Assembly: GCF_002802965.1 (NCBI RefSeq)
Contig: NZ_NXGA01000001.1
Span: 3,038,366-3,102,365, forward strand
Source of the DNA: Sporolactobacillus pectinivorans
GTDB taxonomy: Bacteria > Bacillota > Bacilli > Bacillales > Sporolactobacillaceae
Direction of reading: 5' to 3'
DNA: 64,000 nt
Shown: positions 9,550 through 17,769 of the stretch, one piece after another
Layout: each line of letters begins with the position of its first letter
Position numbering within the stretch: the stretch's first letter is position 1
Translations under genes and position numbers: made by a program
Notes under the pieces: generated by a model
Told to the model about the DNA's origin: nothing
What the model saw: the letters and a program-made list of their open reading frames with translations, nothing else
The model's database searches: none

Positions 9550-9566
9550 AAGGTCACCTGTCAAGA
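9550..9566. repeat. 17-bp inverted repeat, right copy
   Basis: This is the exact reverse complement of 5795-5811 (AAGGTCACCTGTCAAGA). It lies between the DsbA-like gene and truA. Confidence 0.5.
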
Positions 9567-9598
9567 CTGAAGAATTTTCAAATAATACTTTAAACTGT

Positions 9599-10333
9599 TT
9601 AAAAATCAATTTTTTCCAAGTATAGTCCACATGCATCCGCCATTCGCCCTGTTTGATTTCGTTCTTTTGAATTTAAAATGCCAGGAATGTTTTCAGCATC
9701 TATTTCATTCAATCCGACTTCTATTAACGTTCCGACAATCTTTCTTACCATATTATAAAGAAATCCATTGCCGCTTACTCTAATTTGGATAAAGCCGGTA
9801 TTTTTTTCGATATCCATAGCATATACTTTGCGCACCGACGTCTTTTTCTTGGACTTGGCATTTGAATAGGAAGTAAAGTCATGTTCGCCAATAAAATATT
9901 GGCATGCTTTTTTCATTCGATCAATATCCAGCTCTTTTTCAACGTGCATACTGTACTTTCGCATGAATGGATGCGTATATTCCTTATTCCATATCTTATA
10001 TAAATAGGTTTTACCCTTAGCATTATAACGTGCATGGAAACGTTCAGGAACAAGCATCACTTCGCTAACACTAATATCTTGAGGTAAATATCTGTTTAGA
10101 TAACTTTTGACTTCAGATTCAGCCAAATTCTTTTTCAACTTAACATTGGCTATTTGAGCCAGAGCATGCACTCCGGCATCTGTTCGACTGCTCCCAATAA
10201 TTTCAACTTTTCCTCCCTCCAGCTCTGATAAAACATGCTCTATTTTCCCTTGAATGGTATTTTCATTATTCCCAAGCCGTTGCCAGCCTTTATAACGTCC
10301 GCCATCATATTGAATGATCAATTTATAATTCAT
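9599..10333 (-). CDS. truA: tRNA pseudouridine synthase A
   Basis: A 244-residue enzyme that makes pseudouridine at positions 38-40 of tRNA anticodon arms. The catalytic aspartate is in SSRTDAGVHA, and the active-site surroundings RFHARYNAKGKTYLYKIWN and GNGFLYNMVRKIVGTLIEVG are complete. AAGGAG lies 6 nt before the ATG. The usual Bacillus truA sits in the ribosomal protein/ecf cluster, which is not here. This isolated gene in AT-rich surroundings may be a second, acquired copy like truA2 of Bacillus cereus; that is inference. Confidence 0.95.
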   Translation of the reverse strand: MNYKLIIQYDGGRYKGWQRLGNNENTIQGKIEHVLSELEGGKVEIIGSSRTDAGVHALAQIANVKLKKNLAESEVKSYLNRYLPQDISVSEVMLVPERFHARYNAKGKTYLYKIWNKEYTHPFMRKYSMHVEKELDIDRMKKACQYFIGEHDFTSYSNAKSKKKTSVRKVYAMDIEKNTGFIQIRVSGNGFLYNMVRKIVGTLIEVGLNEIDAENIPGILNSKERNQTGRMADACGLYLEKIDF

Positions 10334-10530
10334 TGTTTACTCCTTAATTTAGCACTTAATGATTCGCTCACGTGCCTAAAATACGTCTGTTCGTCCTTCA
10401 CCAGTTGTAACAATTATTAACTTAGCGAACCACATTCTTTCAAATATTTTTATAAAACCTCATTTACTTATGATACGGTTCTCCGCAATCAATGTAAATG
10501 AGGTCTATTTTCAAAAACTGATCCTTTAAA

Positions 10531-10716
10531 GAGCCTGTTCAAAAACGTGGCGAAGGGGATGGTTGCAGGCTAAAAACGCAACATCGTGTTGCAACGCCTG
10601 CACTAGGTCATCCATGACCGTCGGAAGGTCGAGGTAGCGAAGTTTCGAGGACCAGAGGAACAAGCGTGCGTTGAGATTCGCCGTTGATCATTCGGTGACT
10701 TTTTGAACGCCCCCTT
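10531..10716. repeat. MITE-like dispersed element with hairpin-CACTA-hairpin core
   Basis: The element is bounded by imperfect inverted ends: GCCTGTTCAAAAACGTGGC at the left, and the complement of GCGTTCAAAAAGTCACCGAA at the right. Inside, TGCAGGC (10564-10570) pairs with GCCTGCA (10596-10602), enclosing GCAACA/TGTTGC; then comes CACTA, then GGTCA-tcca-TGACC (10606-10619). There is no ORF. The right end matches the short element at 58296-58357, and the core matches the architecture at 61587-61639. Confidence 0.75.
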
Positions 10717-10804
10717 AAAATAAAATTTTACTCCAAGATAAAAGCTTTAATGTTCCTTATCTTGAAAACTTGTTTCTCACGTTGGCAGTGTAAAGAATTT
10801 CTTT

Positions 10805-11000
10805 TCGCCAGAGTTCTGTTGCGCATTAAGGCGCCACCCACCGAAGGCTTCTGATCTTAGGGATATAAAAATATATACAGCCGCAATCAAACAATCAAAA
10901 CCATCGGGACATTTTATCGAAAACAAATAGCTCCGCATGATACTCTCTGGCAAAACATCGTTGAAAGTCGAGGAGACTTATTTTTCCTGCTTGCCGTAAA
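10805..11000 (-). pseudogene. IS1595-type transposase remnant (N-terminal scrap)
   Basis: On the reverse strand MRSYLFSIKCPDGFDC corresponds to the start of IS1595-type transposases (family pattern Y-L-F-x-x-(R/K)-W-P-D-G-F-x-C-P). The similarity to the copy at 13590-14150 includes the DNA around GAAAACAAATAG. Zinc-ribbon cysteines after the first are gone and the frame dies within about 50 residues. No inverted ends were found. Confidence 0.55.
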
Positions 11001-11140
11001 GATCATCTTCGAACGTGTATTCTCTACAATTCTTTTATATTGAATATGCTTTTGTGACTAAAGAGAAGTATAAGTTAATTGTATACTTATTTATTCTTTT
11101 TACACTATCATTCTGCCATTTGCCATTGTAGAAACTTTCT

Positions 11141-11575
11141 TTATTTCATTTCACAAATATGCTTAAGCTGTTTATTCATTGCTTCGAATCCAGCCTTAGT
11201 GCTTTTATCAAGCGTGTTTTTAAGAAGGGGAACCAATATACCATAAAATTTTTCCCGCTGAATAAATAGGGTAGCATTGTTTGGAATGTTTATTATTTCA
11301 AATATGTGCTCCCCATCAAATAAACCAGGTATAACTATGTGCCCCAGCCAACGAAATTCCTTGCATCTTTGGAACTTCAACACCTTTGGTTTAAGAATCA
11401 TACCTTTAGATCCGGCAGAGGCCATTTTTACCTCTATCTTTGTACCTTCCATCGGTTTTCCCTTTAAATATTTAATGAACGGATTCCACTCAGGATAGCG
11501 TTTGAAGTCAGTCAACACATCCCACACCCTGTTTGCAGTCGCTTTAATTTGTATTTCTGTTCTTATTTCCCTCAA
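11141..11575 (-). CDS. SRPBCC-family protein (START/polyketide-cyclase-like)
   Basis: A protein of about 144 residues with one SRPBCC helix-grip domain: strand EIQIKATANRVWDVLTDF, the motif YPEWNPFI, a hydrophobic beta sheet and a long C-terminal helix. Such proteins bind hydrophobic ligands; the ligand here is unknown. The start is put at TTG 11575, 9 nt after AGGAG; the ATG at 11584 touches the Shine-Dalgarno. It is a monocistronic gene in the accessory region. Confidence 0.85.
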   Translation of the reverse strand: MREIRTEIQIKATANRVWDVLTDFKRYPEWNPFIKYLKGKPMEGTKIEVKMASAGSKGMILKPKVLKFQRCKEFRWLGHIVIPGLFDGEHIFEIINIPNNATLFIQREKFYGILVPLLKNTLDKSTKAGFEAMNKQLKHICEMK

Positions 11576-11864
11576 GGCACTCATCTCCTAAATACTTTTT
11601 CCTTCTATTACTTTGTGACTGCTGAATCAATAAGTGAAGGTAAGAATTAAATTTCTTTTTTTACAGTTCTGCAAGATCAAAAATCCATGTGTTCTCAAGA
11701 TTTTTATTCAAAGGAGTCCAGGCAACTTGTTGAAGTAGTGATGTTCCCTAGTGTGATATATGGGATCTCCTCCGTTAAATCAAACTTTGCCTGACAACAA
11801 TGAATCGAAAACTATCGGAAGAAGATTCAATCCAAATAAGTGTCTTTGCTTGGTAGCGCCTTGA

Positions 11865-12218
11865 TTATCCATAGGTATGTTTAAAATCATCCGTATACTT
11901 GAGACCGTAGCCCAACATTCTATCCATAAAAATGTGGCACAACCATATCAATCCTAATGCGATCCAGATATCATCAGTCAAACACAGACCCAAAACAACA
12001 ACAATCGTTGGAACAAACAGGACATGAAAGACGTTATAACAGTAGGCACCAATTGTTGTATTAATTCCATAACCAATTGCACTGATATCCGGAACTAAGA
12101 GCAGGGCAATGAACCAAAAGAAGGAATAATGAAAATGAGCAAAGTACAAATACAGGACCAAGATGAAAAATACGGTGTTTTCAATTTTCACCAAGAATAT
12201 GGGCTGTGCGAATTTCAT
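11865..12218 (-). CDS. DUF4260 membrane protein
   Basis: A 117-residue protein with four hydrophobic segments covering most of its length. It ends in the family's characteristic DRMLGYGLKYTDDFKHTYG. The motif PDISAIGYGINTTIGAYCYN between segments 2 and 3 is also typical. Its biochemical role is unknown. No operon partner is seen; an alpha/beta-hydrolase pseudogene lies just upstream on the same strand. Confidence 0.82.
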   Translation of the reverse strand: MKFAQPIFLVKIENTVFFILVLYLYFAHFHYSFFWFIALLLVPDISAIGYGINTTIGAYCYNVFHVLFVPTIVVVLGLCLTDDIWIALGLIWLCHIFMDRMLGYGLKYTDDFKHTYG

Positions 12219-12268
12219 TTACTAACCCCATTTCTAGCCAATCTTTATCCAAATGTAAAAGTCCACAA

Positions 12269-12738
12269 TTATTGCAAAGATTTGATGATTGCATCATAGG
12301 CGACTTGTTTATTACCTACCTGGCAATACTGTTCACCGCCAGTAGATTCATCAAGTACCACACCTGCTATGGACTTAACATTCACTAAACGTTGTTTGAA
12401 ACAGTCGAAACGTTCAAAATTGTACATATTGGTCACAGATTCCAGCGAGCAGCAATACATCCTGAGTGATACGATCTTCAATTCCATTCAAAGTATACTG
12501 TATAACAGTTTTAATCATTATAGACGGTGTTGCAATACATGTAATACCATCGTGTTAACCGGATGATTCGGTTTGCTTAGCAAATGGCGCCCAAGCTGGA
12601 GAACCGGCTCTCAGTATCATGGATTTTAGTGGCTGCTTCACGAATGGATTGTCGCCCATAACGATTACAGTAATAAGGCTCCATAAATCGATTAATTTGA
12701 AAGTTAAACTGTTCGTTGCCCATATACGTTTGAAACAT
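12269..12738 (-). pseudogene. Alpha/beta hydrolase pseudogene, internally deleted and frameshifted
   Basis: A gene start with good Shine-Dalgarno (GGAGGGG, 8 nt) opens at 12738 with MFQTYMGNEQFNFQINRFME and runs into a stop about 50 codons later. Further on, a frame reads DRITQDVLLLAGICDQYVQF and then stops. After a shift a third piece ends GGEQYCQVGNKQVAYDAIIK, matching the C-terminus (HCQVGN) of a family of alpha/beta hydrolases. The nucleophile region is missing. The TetR gene at 12887 is divergent, as regulators often are to such hydrolases, so the target gene of that regulator may be this dead one. Confidence 0.7.
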
Positions 12739-12886
12739 TGTCCGATTCCCCTCCCATAATATTATTGAACGTCATTTGCCCGATAGCCAGAATTAAAAAG
12801 CAGATGAATGGTACATAAGCCACAATTATAGTACAATGTGATCCATAAGTGACATATTGATTTATTTCGTCAAAGGGAGCCTTCCG

Positions 12887-13441
12887 ATGAACAAGTCAGA
12901 TTTACGAGTTATTAAAACAAAACGACTGCTGGGCGAAACCATGATTACTTTACTACAGCAAGAAAGTTTTAAGGATGTGACGGTCCAACAATTATGTGAT
13001 GAATCGTTGACCGCACGCAGCACCTTTTATCGGCATTATTCAGATAAATACGCATTACTTGAAGAAATGGTTAAACACTATACCGATGATTTTGAAAAAT
13101 ACATTACCGAACGAATGCATCAAAAAGATATTACTGCTATTGTGCAGCAATTGGCCCATCACTTAGTAGAAAATCGACAGGCCATTTTGTCGTTATTAAA
13201 TGTACACGAAGAACATGCGAATTTAAGCGATGCATTGCAAGCCATCTTATGTAAACATGTTTTACAATTAATCAATGCACGACAACTGGCAGTCCAGATT
13301 CAAGTGCCTGCTCACTATTTAGCTAATCTTTACGTTTCTAATACGATGACATTTATTACATGGACATTGACTAACGGTGAAGATAATCATATTGTGCACT
13401 TAATGAACCGGATTCAAAACAGCTTAGTAATCAATAAGTAA
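12887..13441 (+). CDS. TetR/AcrR-family regulator
   Basis: A 184-residue DNA-binding regulator. The N-terminal helix-turn-helix is clear (VTVQQLCDESLTARSTFYRHYSDKYALLEEM), followed by an all-helical ligand domain with the TetR_C_8 look common in lactobacilli and bacilli. The start is ATG 12887 behind AAGGGAG; an upstream in-frame ATG lacks a Shine-Dalgarno. It is divergent from the hydrolase pseudogene. The 150-bp spacer is AT-rich and must hold both promoters, but I could not fix an operator. Confidence 0.88.
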   Translation: MNKSDLRVIKTKRLLGETMITLLQQESFKDVTVQQLCDESLTARSTFYRHYSDKYALLEEMVKHYTDDFEKYITERMHQKDITAIVQQLAHHLVENRQAILSLLNVHEEHANLSDALQAILCKHVLQLINARQLAVQIQVPAHYLANLYVSNTMTFITWTLTNGEDNHIVHLMNRIQNSLVINK

Positions 13442-13589
13442 GGGAAAGATCCGATTTTTGCCGTTGGTAATGAATTAAACAGACAGGGTTAAATAAAAAA
13501 AAGAATCTGCAATGTTACTGCTCTATAATTGTTTAAAATACTGATTACATTACAAATTCAATTTAGGTAATTGTTTTTGTGATCGCGCA

Positions 13590-14150
13590 GCAGGACAGGA
13601 GACAGATGAAAAATCTGCTTTGAAATTGCCGGTAATTGAACAGATAACAAAATTCACCTGACAGGCTTGAAGATGTTTCTTGTCCGGATCATAAAAGTTG
13701 CCAGTAAATGCCCACTTTAGTATCAGAAATCGAGCAGCCAGTGCAAGCGATCCAGACTCTTCTTCGGATCAAATTGAATACCTTTAACATTGAACCCTCG
13801 GCCGATCGCGTTTTATAAGAGCTGAATCCGTCGCTCTGGAGGTCATTCCCTGCTCAAGTGCCGCTTAGGTAAAGACCTTCAGCGTATCACCACTGATATC
13901 CGTAACGATCTGCATTTTTACGCATTTGGGAAGCCCCGCAGGAAGGAGAGAGACAAACCGATCACCACTATCTCCGTGCCACGTCCACCATTTTTTCCCC
14001 CTTAAGCTGGCACACCGAAAGAAGCGTCATCCATTTCATTGAAAACAAATAGTTTTCGCACGCCTGCTCGGTAGCAGAACACTGTCGAAAATCGAAAAGA
14101 TTCAGTTGTTCTGTTTCGAACATACATTCTTCATAGTTCACAGAGAACAT
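13590..14150 (-). pseudogene. IS1595-type transposase pseudogene
   Basis: Reading right to left, MFETEQLNLFDFRQCSATEQ followed by ACENYLFSMKW is an IS1595-type transposase N-terminus. Farther on come MQIVTDISGDTLKVFT and ALEQG (catalytic domain strand), then FDPKKSLDRLHWL, and an echo of the end at KHLQACQVNF. Several stops and shifts separate the pieces, and the zinc ribbon is deleted. No functional transposase can be made. It may be the source of rearrangements in the 6.6-15 kb region. Confidence 0.75.
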
Positions 14151-14416
14151 ATATTCTTAACAAAAGAGAAACATGAGCTAAAGGTACACTCATATTAACT
14201 AATTGATAGTTCAAGAGCGAGGTTAAGGTTATTATAAAATTCTGTAGCTGCTTCCGATAAAATTCTCTTTTTTATCTTGCTAATTCGTACCGAATGTTTT
14301 TCTGTCGAATGATCTGGATCCTTAGCTTAATAAAACATGCCTATCGCCTATTCCGCTAATCCCTATATCCGCATAGATTAAAAACGTACCTAAACATATT
14401 AGGGAGGAGCGGAAAT

Positions 14417-14698
14417 ATGAATATTGAGGATCAGCAATATTATGTTCCATATGGCGATTATGAAAATATAAATCCAAGTTGGTATCAACGGCCTGACAGC
14501 CTGCAGCAACAAGTTCTTCATTCGATTGACCCTGCTGTAAACCACGGTTTACGGGAAGCTCAGCATCTTGGCTATAAGCATGCATTAACAGAAGCTGTTG
14601 CGATCGGTTATTTAATGGGGAGAGGCTACGATTTCGATTCTGCTTGGAAAACCGTTGAATCTTGGTGGCATGGAACTCACCTTCCGACCCAGTATTAA
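14417..14698 (+). CDS. Hypothetical 93-residue protein
   Basis: The Shine-Dalgarno is strong (GGGAGGAG, 7 nt before ATG). The N-terminus is Tyr/Asn/Gln-rich (MNIEDQQYYVPYGDYENINP), followed by a helical middle (GLREAQHLGYKHALTEAVAIGYLMGRGYDFDSAW) and a short Trp-rich tail. There is no signal peptide or membrane segment. I do not recognise the family. The location beside spore-coat-like micro-genes and its composition would suit a spore-associated protein, but that is a guess. Confidence 0.65.
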   Translation: MNIEDQQYYVPYGDYENINPSWYQRPDSLQQQVLHSIDPAVNHGLREAQHLGYKHALTEAVAIGYLMGRGYDFDSAWKTVESWWHGTHLPTQY

Positions 14699-14796
14699 TC
14701 GCTGCCATCCGATGAAATATCCTATTTTTTACCTCAGCCAGACCATACGTGTAAATCAGACTAAGGGATGTCTCGCAAAATTATCCTATTGATCAT

Positions 14797-15027
14797 TTAC
14801 TCGCCCATTGAAATCTTCACACAAAGTTCTGGAGAATTATTTCTCACAAGAACCTTGACGGATTGAGGCGGAACAGTATTTCCACAGTGGGCAACTGTTT
14901 TGACTTCAGATAGTTTCTCTGTGTGGTCATGTTCATTGATGTAGCTGTTATACAAAAATAGTCTCTCTGGATAATTGAGCTGCTTAACTGGCAGGCGATG
15001 ATTTTTTCTTTCAAACTTGCCTGCTCT
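14797..15027 (-). pseudogene. Remnant of a DNA methyltransferase C-terminus
   Basis: An open reverse frame without start reads NYPERLFLYNSYINEHDH, then KTVAHCGNTVPPQSVKVLVR and NNSPELC before a stop. The phrase CGN(A/T)VPP..(A).VLVR.N.PELC closely matches the C-terminal end of phage-type DNA methyltransferases. The catalytic domains are absent. It is probably a leftover of a prophage or restriction gene. Confidence 0.45.
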
Positions 15028-15068
15028 TCAATTGGGCACTTTAGTCATCCCACATTCATTTATCCGCT

Positions 15069-15077
15069 CATATAATG
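15069..15077 (+). promoter_or_regulatory. CATATAATG box shared by two YjcZ-type genes
   Basis: About 90 bp upstream of the genes at 15108 and 15975 is duplicated, including CATATAATG here and at the matching place near 15936. A CATA-type -10 is typical of mother-cell sigma factors E and K; a matching -35 is not convincing. Mother-cell expression is therefore suggested, not shown. Confidence 0.4.
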
Positions 15078-15107
15078 CAGCATCAATTGATAAGGAGGGT
15101 GTCTCTA

Positions 15108-15248
15108 ATGTGGGGTCATCCTGTTGACAGCGCATGCGGATGCGGTTCTGGTTATGGATATGGTGGCTATGGATATGGCTGAGGTTTCGCGTTGATCATC
15201 GTTTTGTTTATTCTGCTTATTATCATTGGCACAACTTTTGTTTATTGA
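15108..15248 (+). pseudogene. YjcZ-type tiny spore protein interrupted by TGA
   Basis: ATG 15108 with GGAGGG opens MWGHPVDSACGCGSGYGYGG and reaches a TGA at 15180-15182. Reading on in the same frame gives [20 protein letters not shown] and a TAT-TGA end, the complete YjcZ-type membrane tail. The intact neighbour at 15975 has arginine (CGT) at the interrupted position. A single nonsense change therefore separates the Gly/Tyr head from the hydrophobic tail; the product would be a 24-residue soluble peptide unless the stop is read through. Confidence 0.8.
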
Positions 15249-15292
15249 TGTAAATTTAATCAGTAACCATTGGCTCATATTACAGACCACTC

Positions 15293-15328
15293 TTTCAGAG
15301 GGCACCTGCACCCAGGTGCCCTCTGAAA
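15293..15328. terminator. Perfect hairpin terminator
   Basis: A 16-bp perfect stem (TTTCAGAGGGCACCTG and its complement) closes on a CACC loop. Variants of this hairpin (GGCACCT...AGGTGC) also follow the other YjcZ-type genes. Confidence 0.85.
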
Positions 15329-15615
15329 CATTTTTCAAAACGAATTGTTATCCCAACTCAATGAGTCATTTTACTGCATCCATTTGTCCTCTCTGGATCA
15401 CTTGACCCGTTCATAATTACAAATATCCCGTGATGATTGGGAGATAAGTATCATCTGCAATACTGCTTATCCAGCGAGCGGATATGGTTTCGGGATTTGA
15501 TGCACTTTCTGTCGATATGTTCTTACCTGACCACTTTCTCCATGTGATACAATGACTTTATTAAGCCGCCAACGGTCATGTATACTTTCTAAAACCTATA
15601 AGGGAGCGGATCAAA

Positions 15616-15795
15616 ATGAATCACAAGACTTTGCACGCTCATCACCTGGATCTGCATAAGCAGCATAACGAACGTGTCGCTAAATTCCACAGATTCCATG
15701 CAGCACAAATCACCAAGGGCAGAAACGGAAGCGGCTTTTTTGCCAAACTCGAAAGGTACTTTTACAAAAAAGTGATTATTCGTTTCGTCAGATAA
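15616..15795 (+). CDS. Unannotated 59-residue His-rich basic protein
   Basis: AAGGGAG precedes the ATG by 10 nt, and a terminator hairpin follows the stop. The sequence begins MNHKTLHAHHLDLHKQHNER, with seven histidines in the first thirty residues. It continues with a basic middle (KGRNGSGFFAKLERYF) and ends YKKVIIRFVR. It is soluble, strongly basic and has no recognised domain. The spacing between Shine-Dalgarno, ORF and terminator argues that it is a real gene. Metal or nucleic-acid binding is possible from composition only. Confidence 0.65.
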   Translation: MNHKTLHAHHLDLHKQHNERVAKFHRFHAAQITKGRNGSGFFAKLERYFYKKVIIRFVR

Positions 15796-15817
15796 AAATT
15801 ATCATTTAATCGGAATG

Positions 15818-15849
15818 CCAGGATGCCTGTAACTGGGTATCCTTTTTTT
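15818..15849 (+). terminator. Terminator after the 59-residue gene
   Basis: AGGATGCC and GGGTATCCT form a stem around TGTAACT, and a run of seven T follows. Confidence 0.8.
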
Positions 15850-15974
15850 CCCACAGTCCACTGATACTTCTTCCTGCATCGCTCTGACATTTCCTTCAAT
15901 TGGGCTTTTCAATTATTCCACATTCATCTATCCGCTCATATAATGCATCATCAATTGATAAGGGGGTGTCTTTT

Positions 15975-16118
15975 ATGTGGGGTTATCCTGGTTATCCTGT
16001 TGATGGCGCGTGCGGATGTGGTCCTGGATATGGTGGTTATGGATTTGGTCGTGGTTTTGCCTTGATCATCGTTCTTTTCATCCTGTTGATTATCATTGGA
16101 GCAACTTTTGCTTATTAA
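15975..16118 (+). CDS. YjcZ-type sporulation protein (47 aa)
   Basis: GGGGG lies 10 nt before ATG 15975. The product [20 protein letters not shown] continues with a Gly/Tyr/Phe segment and ends in a single hydrophobic helix, [20 protein letters not shown], then AY. This head-plus-tail layout is the YjcZ family of very small spore proteins, usually made in the mother cell. A hairpin terminator follows. Its upstream region is a copy of that before 15108. Confidence 0.9.
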   Translation: MWGYPGYPVDGACGCGPGYGGYGFGRGFALIIVLFILLIIIGATFAY

Positions 16119-16176
16119 TGTTATTTCCGCTGCAATCAATAACTGAGCCACCACCAATTGCCCAAACCACTCCTTT

Positions 16177-16206
16177 AGAGGGCACCTCGCATCCAGGTGC
16201 TCTTTT
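16177..16206 (+). terminator. Terminator of YjcZ-type gene
   Basis: AGAGGGCACCT / AGGTGCTCT stem with a short T run; it is the same hairpin type as at 15293-15328. Confidence 0.8.
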
Positions 16207-16438
16207 GAGTATTCAAATTTTCCCCTGTCGTTCTTTCAATCTCTATAACGTAATCCATAGGCGGCGGCTCATGTCGCTATTTACCAGCAAGGAACGGTAC
16301 CAGGCAGTCATCACGCTCACGCTCCTGCTTCTCTGCCTCACCTTCATTAAACGGGCTTTTTTACTCATCTATCTGTCCCTTTCGTGAATGTGTTTCATAC
16401 ATAAAATGTATTATCACGTGATGAGGAGGTGTTCGATT

Positions 16439-16549
16439 ATGTGTTCTTGTGGTGGATACAGCGGTGGATATGGCAGCGGTAGCAGCTTTGCGCTTATCGT
16501 CGTTCTGTTTATTTTGTTGATCATTGTCGGTACTGCATTCGTTTACTAA
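16439..16549 (+). CDS. YjcZ-type sporulation protein (36 aa)
   Basis: GAGGAGG lies 10 nt before the ATG. The product is [20 protein letters not shown] followed by [16 protein letters not shown], so the soluble head is only about 15 residues. A CATACATA box about 35 bp upstream resembles a sigma-E -10 element. It closely resembles the gene at 20583, sharing ACGTGAT(A/G)AGGAGGTGT upstream. Confidence 0.88.
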   Translation: MCSCGGYSGGYGSGSSFALIVVLFILLIIVGTAFVY

Positions 16550-16595
16550 AAATTTCCGTAACCGTCGACAACCCCATACAGTACCTCCTCTTTAG

Positions 16596-16619
16596 AGGAC
16601 ACCTTGCACCGGGTGTCCT
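16596..16619 (+). terminator. Terminator of YjcZ-type gene
   Basis: AGGACACC and GGGTGTCCT pair across TTGCACC; a weak T-rich stretch follows. Confidence 0.7.
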
Positions 16620-16936
16620 ATTTAACTATTTCCCCGCTATTTCTGTCCTGTGCTGGAGTCAGCGCTGTTAGAATAATCATTGCCCTATTTATTAAGAACA
16701 CCAGCTTAGAACGATAACAGCACCAGCCAGACCAAGTAGTATGGCGTGTCTTGATGGTTTATCTAAATAGCTTCATGCCAGCCTAAGTTATTCAAAACAC
16801 ATTTTTCTGAAGCATCACTTATTTTGAGAATGATCAGATCCGGTCAGAGCTATAAGAAATATTTTATGCACCCTTTATTCATCAGCGGTACTTTCTTCCG
16901 TTTATGATTTTTTGTTTTTATCTGCGCATAATATCA
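16620..16936. other. Gene-free spacer before ku
   Basis: No ORF with a Shine-Dalgarno was found. CATAATA at 16927-16933 resembles a forespore sigma-G -10 (B. subtilis ku/ligD use sigma-G), but it lies so close to the ribosome site that the leader would be only a few bases, so I do not call a promoter. Confidence 0.4.
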
Positions 16937-16950
16937 CTGAGGTGATATGA

Positions 16951-17769
16951 ATGCTGCGAACGATGTGGAAAGGATCAATCCAATTTGGTTTGGTCTATAT
17001 ACCCATTAAACTTTACACGGCAACGGAAGATAAAGACATTAAACTGCGGATGCTTCATAAGGACTGTATGGCGCCGATTAATTATACAAGAACATGTTCA
17101 AAATGTGGTAAAGAGGTAAAGAATGAAGATATTGTGAAGGGATATGAATATACGCCTGGGCAATTCATCGCGATAAGCGAAGAAGAAATCAATGATTTAC
17201 AGGATGACATGAGTAAAAGCGTTGAAATCATAAATTTTGTCAATCTCAGCGATATTGATCCTATTTACTTTGAAAAGTCTTATTTTATCGGACCTGATAG
17301 CGGTCAAGGATTACGGGCATATTCTCTGCTTCGGCAGACGATTAGCGATTCGGGAAAAATCGGGCTGGCCAATATCATTATGAGATCTAAGCAGCATCTT
17401 GCGGCGATCCGAAGTTATGGAAACGGGATGCTGCTTGAGACACTGTTTTATCCCGATGAAGTTCGGGCCATGAATGATGTCCCCGGTCTCAATGATATCA
17501 TCGCTGAAAATGCACCGAAAGAAGTAGAGATCGCTACACAGCTGGTTGAACAGCTTACCGCTGAATTTAAACCGGAAAACTATAAAGATAATTATCGGCT
17601 CAAGCTTGAACAATTAATCACAAACAAAGTGGCCGGTGTGAAACCTGCGCAAAAAGAAGAGATACCGAAAGCTAATAATGTGGTTGATCTTTTATCTGCT
17701 CTGGAGGCCAGTGTCAAGCAAAACAAGCCCAAGAAGAAAACAACGTCACGACGGAAAAAGACAATATAA
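16951..17769 (+). CDS. ku: DNA-end-binding protein Ku (bacterial NHEJ)
   Basis: A 272-residue Ku that binds DNA double-strand ends as a homodimer and recruits LigD. The family start MLRTMWKGSIQFGLVYIPIK, the HKDC...CSKCGKEV segment and the beta-barrel core (KSYFIGPDSGQ, AYSLLRQTI) are all present, with a basic tail NKPKKKTTSRRKK for DNA binding. GAGGTGAT precedes the start. The stop TAA overlaps the ligase ATG (TAATG), so the genes are coupled. In dormant or germinating spores this repair path works when no sister chromosome is available. Confidence 0.96.
   Translation: MLRTMWKGSIQFGLVYIPIKLYTATEDKDIKLRMLHKDCMAPINYTRTCSKCGKEVKNEDIVKGYEYTPGQFIAISEEEINDLQDDMSKSVEIINFVNLSDIDPIYFEKSYFIGPDSGQGLRAYSLLRQTISDSGKIGLANIIMRSKQHLAAIRSYGNGMLLETLFYPDEVRAMNDVPGLNDIIAENAPKEVEIATQLVEQLTAEFKPENYKDNYRLKLEQLITNKVAGVKPAQKEEIPKANNVVDLLSALEASVKQNKPKKKTTSRRKKTI

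Noticed and set aside
16010..16387. 125-codon forward frame
   Set aside because: Overlaps the YjcZ-type gene in another register and runs through its terminator.
16927..16933. CATAATA as sigma-G -10 of ku
   Set aside because: Too close to the ribosome site to leave a normal leader; -35 not convincing.
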